64,000 nucleotides of DNA, taken from Microbispora amethystogenes (lineage in GTDB: Bacteria; Actinomycetota; Actinomycetes; Streptosporangiales; Streptosporangiaceae). This document shows, one piece after another, positions 8,882-17,249 of the stretch. The first letter of the stretch is position 1, and each line of letters opens with the position of its first letter. Below the pieces are notes generated by a model that worked only from the letters and a program-made list of their open reading frames with translations, ran no database searches and was not told the origin of the DNA. The translations under genes and the position numbers were made by a program. The stretch lies in assembly GCF_016863015.1 (NCBI RefSeq), contig NZ_BOOB01000030.1:1-64000 (forward strand), given 5' to 3'.

Positions 8882-10342
8882 TCACGACGACGTGATCGAC
8901 GTTGTTGTCCCCGGGAGACAGTCGTGGTCGAGCACCACGTGGCAGGCGAGCTGGAGCGCGAAGCGGGTCTGCGGATCCGACAGGTCGGCGTCGAGCGTCT
9001 CGGCGATGCGCCTGATCCGGTGGGCCACCGCGTTGGGGTGCAGGCTGAGCAGCTCCGCCGCCCTGGTCCGGGAGCCCCAGCAGTCCAGGTACGCCTTGAG
9101 GGTGGGCACCGCGTGGGCGCTGAGGGCGCCGAGACGCTCCAGCGGCGCGAGCAGGTCGCGGGCGGCCATCAGGGCGCTCTCGCTGCCGCCCAGCTCCGCG
9201 AGGAGCGCGTGCACGCCCAGCCGGTCGAACGCGACGGCCTGCCCCGCCTCCGCGCGGGCGGCGGCGGCGCGGGCCTGCGACGCCGTACGGCGCAGCCCGT
9301 CGGGCCCCGCCTGGCAGGTCCCCACTCCCATGCCCAGTCCCGCACCCGGTCCCGCGCCCGGGTCCGTGCTGCGGCCCGGCGGCCCTCCGGCGGGCGCGCG
9401 GGCGGTCGTCCGCTCGTCGGTGGTGAGCACCACGAGCACGCCGTCCTGCCACCGGGCGACCAGCGGCGGCGCGGACAGGTCGGCGGCCTCGCCGAGGCCC
9501 ACCAGGCCGGGCAGGGCCGCGCCGGCCGCCGCGCGCGCCTCCCGCAGCACGACGTCCGCCACCCCGGCGGGGTCGCGCAGGAACACGGCCACGTGCCAGC
9601 CCTCGACGGGCACGCCCGCGTGCCGGGCGCGGCGGACGGCGGCCCCGCCGTCCCTGGCGCCGAGCAGGGCCAGCAGCGCGCGCTCGCGGGCCGCCTCCGC
9701 CTCGCGGGCGGCCGCCCGCACCCGGCCGAGCGTGGTCGCGACGACCTGGGCGACGATCGCCGCCGCGGGGTCCTCGCCGTCCCAGCACACGTAGCCGTCC
9801 GGCCGTCCGCCGATCCGGATCACGGTCGCGTTCGCCCCCGGCGCGGCCAGACCCGATGCCCGGTAGTCGACCCCGACCGAGGCGGAGGCCGCGCGCAGGA
9901 TGTCGTCCTCACCCGCGCCCTCCATCGCCCCGAGGCCGTCGATCGCCTCCCGCGTACGGCGCAGCAGCAGCCCGGGGTCGGCGCGCACGGCGGCGCTGAG
10001 GCCGAGCACGGTGTCAGAGAGGGAGTGGCCGGAGGCCCCGGCGAGCAGGGCGACCCTCTCCCGCCGGGCCACCTCCACCATCTCCGGGGACGTGCCGGAG
10101 GGGCCCGGCAGCACGATCCCGGCGAGGCCGCGGCCCCCGGCCAGGCGCAGCGCACCGGGCACGTCGCACGACCGCATGGCGTGGCGGGACAGGATCGCGA
10201 GCGCTCCGGGGGCCGCCTCGGCGAGTTCGCGCATCTCGTCGACGAGGACGACGCTGTCGACCTCCCGGGCGTCCCAGGGCCCGGCGACGAGCGTCAGCCG
10301 CCGGCCCGCCGGGGTCCTCAGCAGGTCACTGACGCGGCGCAT
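8882..10342 (-). CDS. PucR/CdaR-family transcriptional regulator
   Basis: A 486-aa regulator embedded in the hydantoin-type operon. The N-terminal PucR-like ligand domain begins [21 protein letters not shown], and the C-terminal HTH_30 helix-turn-helix spans CWGSRTRAAELLSLHPNAVA then HRIRRIAETL. PucR proteins sense ring-containing nitrogen compounds and activate purine or hydantoin degradation operons in other bacteria. The ATG at 10342 was preferred to the GTG at 10354, which overlaps the GGAGGT ribosome-binding site. The gene overlaps the upstream ATPase gene by 17 bp. Whether it activates or represses cannot be read from sequence. Its 3' end contains the hyuA-proximal TTGT-N9-ACAG box. Confidence 0.88.
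   Translation of the reverse strand: MRRVSDLLRTPAGRRLTLVAGPWDAREVDSVVLVDEMRELAEAAPGALAILSRHAMRSCDVPGALRLAGGRGLAGIVLPGPSGTSPEMVEVARRERVALLAGASGHSLSDTVLGLSAAVRADPGLLLRRTREAIDGLGAMEGAGEDDILRAASASVGVDYRASGLAAPGANATVIRIGGRPDGYVCWDGEDPAAAIVAQVVATTLGRVRAAAREAEAARERALLALLGARDGGAAVRRARHAGVPVEGWHVAVFLRDPAGVADVVLREARAAAGAALPGLVGLGEAADLSAPPLVARWQDGVLVVLTTDERTTARAPAGGPPGRSTDPGAGPGAGLGMGVGTCQAGPDGLRRTASQARAAAARAEAGQAVAFDRLGVHALLAELGGSESALMAARDLLAPLERLGALSAHAVPTLKAYLDCWGSRTRAAELLSLHPNAVAHRIRRIAETLDADLSDPQTRFALQLACHVVLDHDCLPGTTTSITSS
8905..8921. promoter_or_regulatory. Candidate PucR-type operator upstream of hyuAB (TTGT-N9-ACAG)
   Basis: A 17-bp imperfect palindrome, TTGTCCCCGGGAGACAG. It matches TTGT-N9-ACAA except for the last base and begins 67 bp upstream of the hyuA start, within the 3' end of the pucR gene. 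The longer flank GTTGTTGTC is shared with the box upstream of the DUF917 gene at the same distance from its start codon. Regulator assignment is inference. Confidence 0.4.
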
Positions 10343-11327
10343 CGGGTGCCTCACCTCCGTCGCGGGGAACCCGCGCGGCCGGGGAGGCCGGGATGGAGGA
10401 GGCAGGGGTGGTCAGCACCTCCTCCGCGCGGTGACACGCCACCTTACGTCCTCCCAGCTCACGAAGCTCCGGCGCCTCGTCCCGGCAGTGGTCCGCCGCC
10501 CAGGGGCAGCGCAGCCGGAACGGGCAGCCGGTGGGCGCCGGCGCCGCCTCCGTCCGCCCGGCCGTACGCGGCGGCTCGCCGCCGAGGCGCGGCACCGCGT
10601 CGCGCAGCGCCCGGGTGTACGGGTGGGCCGGCCGGGTGAGCAGGTCGGCGGTCGGGCCCGACTCGACCACCCGCCCGGCGAACAGCACCGACGACGTGCG
10701 GCACAGCCGCCCCACGACGCCGAGGTTGTGGGTGATGAGCAGATAGCCCAGCCCGCGGTCCGCGGCGAGGCCCTCCAGCAGGTCGAGGATCCGGGCCTGC
10801 ACGGTGACGTCGAGCGCGCTCGTCGGCTCGTCGAGCACCAGCAGCCGGGGCTCCACGGCGAGGGCGCGGGCGATGGCCACCCGCTGCCGCTGGCCGCCGG
10901 ACATCTCGTGCGGCCTGCGGCCGGCCAGCGCGGGATCGAGCCCGACGCCGGTGAGGAGCGCGGCCACCCGGTCGCGCCGCTCGTCCCTGGGCACGCGGTG
11001 ATGGGTGGTCAGCGCCTCGGCGACCGACGCCCCCGCGGTCATGCGGGGGTCGAGCGCCTCGCTGCCGTCCTGGAAGACCGGCTGCACGGCCCGGCGGAAC
11101 TCCGCCCGGCCCGCGCGGCCGAGCCCGGCGAGGTCGGCGGAGCCGTACCTGACCACGCCGGAGCGCGGGCGCAGGAGGCCGAGCAGGGCGCGGGCGAGCG
11201 TGGTCTTGCCCGAGCCGCTCTCCCCGATCAGGCCCACCCCGCCCTCGTCCACGCTGAGGCTCACGTCGTGGACCACCGCCGTCGTGCCGTACGCGAGGGT
11301 GACCCCCTCGGCGGCGAGCAACGTCAT
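10326..11327 (-). CDS. Oligopeptide/dipeptide-type ABC transporter ATP-binding protein (DppF/OppF-like)
   Basis: The second cytoplasmic ATPase of the importer (333 aa). Walker A is [16 protein letters not shown], the signature is [16 protein letters not shown], and Walker B is [14 protein letters not shown]. The C-terminal oligo_HPY extension contains [14 protein letters not shown], with four Cys as in OppD/DppD proteins that bind an iron-sulfur cluster or metal. The ATG at 11327 overlaps the upstream ATPase gene stop by 4 bp. The 3' end overlaps the regulator gene by 17 bp. Confidence 0.92.
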   Translation of the reverse strand: MTLLAAEGVTLAYGTTAVVHDVSLSVDEGGVGLIGESGSGKTTLARALLGLLRPRSGVVRYGSADLAGLGRAGRAEFRRAVQPVFQDGSEALDPRMTAGASVAEALTTHHRVPRDERRDRVAALLTGVGLDPALAGRRPHEMSGGQRQRVAIARALAVEPRLLVLDEPTSALDVTVQARILDLLEGLAADRGLGYLLITHNLGVVGRLCRTSSVLFAGRVVESGPTADLLTRPAHPYTRALRDAVPRLGGEPPRTAGRTEAAPAPTGCPFRLRCPWAADHCRDEAPELRELGGRKVACHRAEEVLTTPASSIPASPAARVPRDGGEAPDAPRQ

Positions 11328-12112
11328 GACCCCTCCTCGTCCATGCCAGCAGGCTCCGGCAGCCGGGGAACGGCGGCGATCAGTTCGCGGGTGTAGGGGT
11401 CGCGCGGGCGGGCGAACACCTCGGCGGCGGGGCCGCTCTCGACCACCGCGCCGTCGCGCATCACCACGACCCGGTCGGCGATCGTGGAGACCAGCGCGAG
11501 GTCGTGGGAGACCAGCAGCACGGCGAGGCCGCGCTCGTCGCGCAGCCGCCGCAGCACCGCGACCACCTCGGCCTGCACGGTGACGTCCAGCGCGCTGGTC
11601 GGCTCGTCGGCCAGCAGGACCTGCGCGCCGAGTGCGAGGGCCAGCGCGATGACGAAGCGCTGCGCCTGGCCACCGGACACCTGGTGGGGATGGCGGCGCA
11701 GGATCTCCGGGTCGAGCAGCACCGCGCGGACGGCCTCCTCGGCCCGTTCCCGCGCCCGCGCGCCCTTCACCCCGTGCCGGGCGAGCGCGCGGCGCATCAG
11801 CGTGCCGAGGCGCATGGTGGGGTTCAGCGCGGCCTGCGGGCTCTGCACGACCAGGGCGGCGCGCGAACCGCGGATCTCCCGCAGCCGCGCCGGGCTCGCC
11901 GTGAGCACGTCGGTCTCCCCGACGCGGATCTTCCCGGCGACGTCGGCACCGTGGAGGAGGCCGAGCGTGCTGAGCAGGGTCGTCGTCTTGCCCGACCCGC
12001 TCTCGCCGACGATCGCCACGCACTCCCCGGCGGCCACGTCGAGCTCGGGGACCGACGCGATGACCCGGTCGCCGATCCGGACGACGAGGTCCCTGACGCT
12101 GATCAAAGTCAT
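11324..12112 (-). CDS. Oligopeptide/dipeptide-type ABC transporter ATP-binding protein (DppD/OppD-like)
   Basis: The first cytoplasmic ATPase of the importer (262 aa). Walker A is [16 protein letters not shown], the signature is VSGGQAQRFVIALALA, and Walker B is [13 protein letters not shown]. It is shorter than its partner and lacks the Cys-rich C-terminal extension. The ATG at 12112 overlaps the permease stop codon (ATGA), and its own stop overlaps the next ATPase gene, so the three are translationally coupled. Confidence 0.92.
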   Translation of the reverse strand: MTLISVRDLVVRIGDRVIASVPELDVAAGECVAIVGESGSGKTTTLLSTLGLLHGADVAGKIRVGETDVLTASPARLREIRGSRAALVVQSPQAALNPTMRLGTLMRRALARHGVKGARARERAEEAVRAVLLDPEILRRHPHQVSGGQAQRFVIALALALGAQVLLADEPTSALDVTVQAEVVAVLRRLRDERGLAVLLVSHDLALVSTIADRVVVMRDGAVVESGPAAEVFARPRDPYTRELIAAVPRLPEPAGMDEEGS

Positions 12113-12966
12113 CGGGCCAGCCTCGCCCTCAGTCCCTCGCCGAGCACGTTGAAGGCGAACGCGGTGACCAGGATGGCGAGGCCGGGGAAGGTCACCACCC
12201 ACCAGTCGGTGGTGAAGAGCGACTGGCCCTGCTGGACCATCAGGCCCCACTCGGGGGTCGGCTCGTGGGCGCCGAGGCCGAGGTACGACAGCGCGGCGGC
12301 GGTGAGGATGACCCCGCCGCCGTCCAGCGACAGTTGCACCAGCACCGGCGTGAGCGAGTTGGGCAGCACGTGCCGCAGCACGATGAGCGGCGCGGGCACG
12401 CCGAGGCAGCGCGCGGAGTCGACGAACCCCCGGGTGGACACCGACGCGGCGACCGACGCCGTTAGCCGGGCGTACCAGGGCCACCAGGTGATCGCGATCG
12501 CCACGATCACGGTGGTCACGCTCGGCTGGAGCACCACGGCGAGTGCCAGCGACAGCAGCAGCGCGGGGAAGGCGAGGAAGACATCGGTCACCCGCATGAT
12601 CACGTCGCGGGCCCAGCCTCCGGCGTACCCCGCGACCACCCCGAGCGCGACTCCGGCCACGCCGCTGACGGCGAGCACCGCGACGGCGATGAACAGCGAG
12701 GTGCGCGCGCCGAACAGGACCCGGCTGAACACGTCGCGGCCGACCTGGTCGGTGCCGAACCAGTGGTCACCGCCCGGCGGCAGCAGCGCCTCCAGGGGAT
12801 GCGTGGCCGAGCCGCCGTCCTCCGGATAGGGGGCGATCCACGGCGCGAGCAGCGCCGCGAGCACGACGATCCCGAGCAGCACACCGCCCGCCACCGCGAG
12901 CCGGTCCACCCCGGCCAGGCGCCGCAGCGGCGTACGCCGGTAGAGGGGCAGGGCGGGAGTGGTCAT
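12109..12966 (-). CDS. ABC transporter permease (DppC/OppC-like)
   Basis: An inner-membrane permease of the peptide/nickel/opine importer (285 aa). Several TM helices are visible (LAVAGGVLLGIVVLAALLAP near the N terminus; VTTVIVAIAITWWPWYA centrally). The family block WFGTDQVGRDVFSRVLFGAR and the EAA loop SARCLGVPAPLIVLRHVLPN, which contacts the ATPases, are intact. The ATG at 12966 overlaps the other permease gene by 4 bp. Confidence 0.93.
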   Translation of the reverse strand: MTTPALPLYRRTPLRRLAGVDRLAVAGGVLLGIVVLAALLAPWIAPYPEDGGSATHPLEALLPPGGDHWFGTDQVGRDVFSRVLFGARTSLFIAVAVLAVSGVAGVALGVVAGYAGGWARDVIMRVTDVFLAFPALLLSLALAVVLQPSVTTVIVAIAITWWPWYARLTASVAASVSTRGFVDSARCLGVPAPLIVLRHVLPNSLTPVLVQLSLDGGGVILTAAALSYLGLGAHEPTPEWGLMVQQGQSLFTTDWWVVTFPGLAILVTAFAFNVLGEGLRARLAR

Positions 12967-13979
12967 CGCGCCCTCACTCTCGGGTCCACCACGCCCTGGA
13001 GGAGGTCCACGACGAGGTTGGCGACGACGTACAGCACGGCGACCAGCAGCGTCACCCCCGCGATGGCGGGCGTGTCGAGCGAGCGGATCGAGTCGGCGGC
13101 GTACCGCCCGAGGCCCGGCCAGTTGAAGACGGCCTCCACGAGGAAGCCGTTCACGATCGAGTACGCGAAGACGAGCGCGATCAGCGCCAGCACCGGGTTC
13201 AGCGCCGGGCGCAGGGAGAACCGGGTGAGCACGGCGGTCTCCCCGAAGCCGAGCGCGCGCTCCAGCCGCGCGTGCTCGCGCGACGACTCCTCGATGAGCG
13301 CGGCCCTGGTCATCTGGGCGACCACCCCCGCCGGGTACGCCGCGATCACCAGGGCGGGCAGCACCAGGTGCGACAGCGTGCTCGCCAGGATCGGCCAGTT
13401 GCCGGTGATCAGCGCGTCCACGGCGGTGATGTTGGTGTAGAGGTGCAGCGGGCTGGTCCGGTCGAGCGACGCGTCGTACTCCCCGGCGACGGGAAACCAG
13501 CCGAGGCCGCTGGCGAAGACCGTCTGCAGGGCGAGGGCCAGCCAGAACACCGGCACCGAGACGGCCAGCATCGACGACAGCCGTACGGACAGGTCGGGCA
13601 GGCGGCCCTTGTAGCGGGCGGCGGCGATCCCCAGCGGGATGCCTGCGACCAGCGCGACGACCAGCGCGACGCCGACGAGCTCCAGTGAGGCGGGGAACGC
13701 CTGGAAGAGGTCGTCGCGCACGGGACGCCGGGTGTGCAGGCTGGTCCCCCAGTCGCCGCCCAGCAGGTCGCGCACGTAGTTCCACAGCTGCACCGGCAGC
13801 GGGTCGTCCAGCCCGAAACGCCGCCGGGCGTCGGCGAGCTCGGCCGCCGTCGCCTTGGGCCCCGCGTACGCCACGGCCGGGTCGCCAGGGACCAGGCGCA
13901 TGACGGCGAACGTGAGGACGATCACGCCGGCCACGACCAGGAGGGCCTGGCCGAGCCGGCGGATCAGGTACCCCGGCAT
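12963..13979 (-). CDS. ABC transporter permease (DppB/OppB-like)
   Basis: An inner-membrane permease (338 aa). The N terminus YLIRRLGQALLVVAGVIVL and the following LVPGDPAVAYAGP are typical of DppB/OppB. The EAA loop is LERALGFGETAVLTRFSLRP. It begins 2 bp after the binding-protein stop codon and overlaps the second permease by 4 bp, which fixes the order binding protein, DppB, DppC, DppD, DppF. Confidence 0.93.
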   Translation of the reverse strand: MPGYLIRRLGQALLVVAGVIVLTFAVMRLVPGDPAVAYAGPKATAAELADARRRFGLDDPLPVQLWNYVRDLLGGDWGTSLHTRRPVRDDLFQAFPASLELVGVALVVALVAGIPLGIAAARYKGRLPDLSVRLSSMLAVSVPVFWLALALQTVFASGLGWFPVAGEYDASLDRTSPLHLYTNITAVDALITGNWPILASTLSHLVLPALVIAAYPAGVVAQMTRAALIEESSREHARLERALGFGETAVLTRFSLRPALNPVLALIALVFAYSIVNGFLVEAVFNWPGLGRYAADSIRSLDTPAIAGVTLLVAVLYVVANLVVDLLQGVVDPRVRAR

Positions 13980-13981
13980 GG

Positions 13982-15613
13982 TCAGGCGCCGGGCTTCAGG
14001 TCGTAGGCGAACACCACGTTCGGGTAGGCCGGGTTGTCCGTGTAGCCCTGGACCGACTTGGCGAACGCCCGCTGGTAGGTCTGCACGTACGGCACGGCCA
14101 CCGCGGCCTTCTCGTTGATGATCTTCTCCTGGAGGCCGGAGTACGCCTTCTCCGCGGCGGGCTGGTCGGTCGCGGTGAGCGCGGGCAGCCCGTCGATCTC
14201 CTTGTCGACCGCCGCGTCCTTCAGGTAGGAGAGGTTGAACTGCGGCGCGTCCTCACCGTGGAAGACGTTGACGAACCACGAGTAGGCGTCGGCGTAGTCG
14301 GGGAACCAGTACATGACGAAGACGTCCTGCCGCTTGGCCGGGTCCTTCGCCTTGCCCTGGTCCCACTGGGTGGTCCACTGCAGCGGCTTGGCCGACAGCT
14401 TGACGTTCAGCTTGTCGAGCGCCGAGCTGAGCAGCGTGACCAGCAGCTCCTGGTCGCTGTCGCCCTGTGCGTAGGTCAGCGACAGCTCCAGCTGCTTGCC
14501 GCCGGGGCCGTAGCCGGCCTCCTTGAGCAGCGCCTCGGCGCCCGCGAGGTCCTGCTTGGGGGTCAGGCCCTGCGTGTAGCCGAGCAGGCCCTCGGGCACC
14601 AGGCCGCTGGCGGCCACGCCCGCGCCCTTCAGCGCCGCCACGAGGCCGTCGTAGTCGATCGCCTTCTGCAGGGCCTGGCGCAGCTTCACGTCCTTGAGCG
14701 GGCCGTCGGCCGTGTTGAACAGCACGAGCAGGTTCTGGAACGACGGCGTCTGCGCGGTCTGCACCGTGTTCGTGTTCCCCGCCTGGGCGAACAGCTGAGA
14801 GTTGAGCCGCTGCACGAACGACACCTCGCCGCGCTGCAGCAGCTGCCAGGCGGTGGTCAGCTCGGGCGTGACCCGGAAGGCGAGCTTCTTGTAGTGGGCG
14901 CCGTCCCAGCCGCCCCAGTAGCCGTCGTACGCCTTGAGCGTGAGCTCGGTCTCCTTGCCCTTCTGCCAGCTCTCGACCGTGTACGGCCCCGAGCCCGCGT
15001 CGTGGCCTTCGCCGAACCACTTCTTGAGGTCGCCGGAGGCGGCCGTGGTGTCGTAGACGTACGCCGCGTATCCGGCCGAGGCGACCAGGTCGAGCGGGGT
15101 GGGGTACTTGAGCGTGAACTCCAGCGTCGTGGCGTCCTTGGCCTCGATCTTCTTGACCGCGCTCCAGATGTAGGCCGCGCCCTGGCCCTCCTTGATGGTG
15201 CGCTCGATCGACGCCTTCGCGGCGGCGGCGTCCACCGGCTTGCCGGTGTGGAAGGTCGCGCCCTCCCGGAGGGTGAAGGTCCACTTCTTGCCGTCGGGCG
15301 AGGAGGTCCACGACGAGGCCAGCCGCGGCTCGGCCTTCTTCGTCTGCGGGTTGTACCGGGTCAGCGACTCGTAGATGTTCTGCATCGCGATGATCTCGTT
15401 GGAATACGAGCTCGCCGGGTCCCAGTCGGTGACGACGTCGAGGTTCGGGACGTACGTGAACGTGCTGTCGGCCGCGCTCCCGGCCCCGCCCGCCGACGGG
15501 GCGGGCTCGGTGGAGTCCGCGGCGCCGCGGACCTGCCCACCCGCGCAGGCGGCGGCGGAGAGGGTCACTGCGGCCACGGCTCCCGCCGCGAGAAGACGCT
15601 TGTGCCAGCGCAT
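13982..15613 (-). CDS. ABC transporter substrate-binding lipoprotein (SBP_bac_5)
   Basis: The ligand-binding component of the importer (543 aa). It is a lipoprotein: signal peptide with lipobox SAAAC, then a Gly/Ser/Ala linker. The SBP_bac_5 fold is recognisable from IYESLTRYNPQTKKAEPRLA, WTFTLREGATFHTGKPVDA and the C-terminal block DVFVMYWFPDYADAYSWF. The ATG at 15613 is preceded by AAGGAAC. The orphan protein at 960-2555 is a close paralogue. The ligand is not readable from sequence; context suggests a hydantoin, oxoproline or small amide/peptide. Confidence 0.93.
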   Translation of the reverse strand: MRWHKRLLAAGAVAAVTLSAAACAGGQVRGAADSTEPAPSAGGAGSAADSTFTYVPNLDVVTDWDPASSYSNEIIAMQNIYESLTRYNPQTKKAEPRLASSWTSSPDGKKWTFTLREGATFHTGKPVDAAAAKASIERTIKEGQGAAYIWSAVKKIEAKDATTLEFTLKYPTPLDLVASAGYAAYVYDTTAASGDLKKWFGEGHDAGSGPYTVESWQKGKETELTLKAYDGYWGGWDGAHYKKLAFRVTPELTTAWQLLQRGEVSFVQRLNSQLFAQAGNTNTVQTAQTPSFQNLLVLFNTADGPLKDVKLRQALQKAIDYDGLVAALKGAGVAASGLVPEGLLGYTQGLTPKQDLAGAEALLKEAGYGPGGKQLELSLTYAQGDSDQELLVTLLSSALDKLNVKLSAKPLQWTTQWDQGKAKDPAKRQDVFVMYWFPDYADAYSWFVNVFHGEDAPQFNLSYLKDAAVDKEIDGLPALTATDQPAAEKAYSGLQEKIINEKAAVAVPYVQTYQRAFAKSVQGYTDNPAYPNVVFAYDLKPGA

Positions 15614-15630
15614 GAGGAGGGGTTCCTTTC

Positions 15631-17169
15631 CTATCCGGCCGGCCGGGCGAGAGGACCGGCGGCCTTGACGTGCAGGCGCACCGCGGGCTCAGGCAGGTAG
15701 CTGAGGGGGATCTCACTGAGCTCGACGATCTGGACCGATTCGGGGTCCGCCCCGGCGGCGACGGCCCTCGCGGCCGCCTCCTCCTTGGCGTTGTCGATCA
15801 ATCTAGCCCTGGCGCTCCCGCCCCCCGCGGCGGGGACGATCGTCTCGATCCGCCCGCTGGCGAGCGCGATGGCCGCGCCCACGGCGTTGGCGACCTCCGC
15901 GTGCTCCGGCCGGATCACCTCGCGCGCCCCCGGCACCCGCTCGGCCAGCAGGAACGCGCCGCCGCCGACCGCCACGAGCGGCCGGTCGGCCCTGCCCAGC
16001 GCCACCCGGTCCACCGCGTCCGCGACGGCCTCGTCGGCGGCCCGTACGGCGCGGGCCAGCCTCTCGCTCCACTCCCCCGGGACGGGGTGGGTGCCGACCA
16101 CTCCCCGCCCGGCCGCGACGGCCGCGTCGGTCATGGTGGGCGTGGAGCCGCCGAAGACGAGGGCCTCGGCGCCGATGCGGTAGCCGACCGAGCGCGGCTC
16201 GGCCCCGACGATCGTGCCGCCGCCGAGCGCGATCGACAGGATGTCGGGCATCCGGAAGTTCGTCGCGACGCCGCCGATCTCGACCGCCGCGGCCGACTCC
16301 CGGGGGAAGCCGCCCACGAGCACGCCGAGGTCGGTCGAGGTGCCGCCGACGTCGGCGACGATCGCGTCGGCGACGCCCGACAGGTACGCCGCGCCGCGCA
16401 GCGAGTTGGCCGGGCCCGAGCCGATCGTGAGCACCGGGTAGCGGGCCGCGTAGCCGACCGCCATCAGCGTGCCGTCGTTCTGCGCGAAGTACGTCTCGAC
16501 CTCCAGGCCCCTCGACGCCAGGGCCTCGCGCAACGCGGCGGTGACGTCGCGCGCCACGCCGTACAACGCGGCGTTGAGCACGGCCGCGTTCTCGCGCTCC
16601 AGCAGGCCGAGCGAGCCGATCTCGTGGCTGAGGCTCACCGGCACGTCGCCGATCTCGGCCTGGATGATCTCGGCGACCCGGTTCTCCTGGTCGGCGCTCG
16701 CCGGGCTGAACACGCCGGTGACGGCGATCGCGTCGGCGGGCGTGCCGGCCACGAACTTCCGCACCGCGTCCTCGTCCAGCGGCGCGATCTCACTGCCGTC
16801 GACGAAGTAGCCGCCCCGGACGATCGCCGTCCCGGCCGCCACGGTGTCGCGCAGGTCGTCGGGCCACTCGCTGAGCGGCGGCACCGACGTGGTCGCGGGG
16901 GCGCCGAGCCGCAGCACGGCGACCCGGCCGAGCGCCCGCCGCTCCAGGATCGCGTTGGTCGCGTGGGTGGTGCCGAGCATCACCCTGGTGACCAGGCGCG
17001 GGTCCGGCAGCCCGGCAAGAACCGCGTCGAGCGCCGCGCGCAGGCCCTCGGTGACGTCGGGGCTGGTGGGCCGCTTGGCCGTGGCCAGCACCCGGTCGTC
17101 GTCGTCCAGCACCACCGCGTCGGTGTTGGTGCCGCCCACGTCGATCCCGACCCGCAGGCTCATACTCAT
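15631..17169 (-). CDS. Hydantoinase/oxoprolinase HyuA-like protein (short form)
   Basis: A 512-aa HyuA-family ASKHA protein, clearly shorter than the HyuA at 6832-8838 because it lacks most of the C-terminal domain. The nucleotide loops are GIDVGGTNTDAVVLD and AIVADVGGTSTDLGVLVGG, with GTTHATNAILERRALG between. The next gene, a DUF917 protein, is its usual partner; such pairs are annotated as hydantoinase-like but biochemical function is poorly defined. The ATG at 17169 has GGAGG only 4 bp away. The ATG at 17163 has better spacing and is an equal alternative. Confidence 0.88.
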   Translation of the reverse strand: MSMSLRVGIDVGGTNTDAVVLDDDDRVLATAKRPTSPDVTEGLRAALDAVLAGLPDPRLVTRVMLGTTHATNAILERRALGRVAVLRLGAPATTSVPPLSEWPDDLRDTVAAGTAIVRGGYFVDGSEIAPLDEDAVRKFVAGTPADAIAVTGVFSPASADQENRVAEIIQAEIGDVPVSLSHEIGSLGLLERENAAVLNAALYGVARDVTAALREALASRGLEVETYFAQNDGTLMAVGYAARYPVLTIGSGPANSLRGAAYLSGVADAIVADVGGTSTDLGVLVGGFPRESAAAVEIGGVATNFRMPDILSIALGGGTIVGAEPRSVGYRIGAEALVFGGSTPTMTDAAVAAGRGVVGTHPVPGEWSERLARAVRAADEAVADAVDRVALGRADRPLVAVGGGAFLLAERVPGAREVIRPEHAEVANAVGAAIALASGRIETIVPAAGGGSARARLIDNAKEEAAARAVAAGADPESVQIVELSEIPLSYLPEPAVRLHVKAAGPLARPAG

Positions 17170-17210
17170 GCCACCTCCTCGCCTTGCGGCTCGGAGGCGC
17201 ATTCGCGCAG

Positions 17211-17249
17211 TCCGCTGTGTTTACTGATTCGCTCGCTACGCTCGCTCAT
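17211..17249. repeat. Short intergenic repeat-like sequence (cgctcgct direct repeats)
   Basis: The spacer between the DUF917 and HyuA-like genes contains CGCTCGCTACGCTCGCT, two copies of CGCTCGCT separated by one base, next to a locally AT-richer stretch (TGTGTTTACTGATT). On the minus strand it would read MSERSERISK. The sequence looks unlike the surrounding coding DNA. I suspect a dispersed small repeat, but only one copy is visible in this window. Confidence 0.35.
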
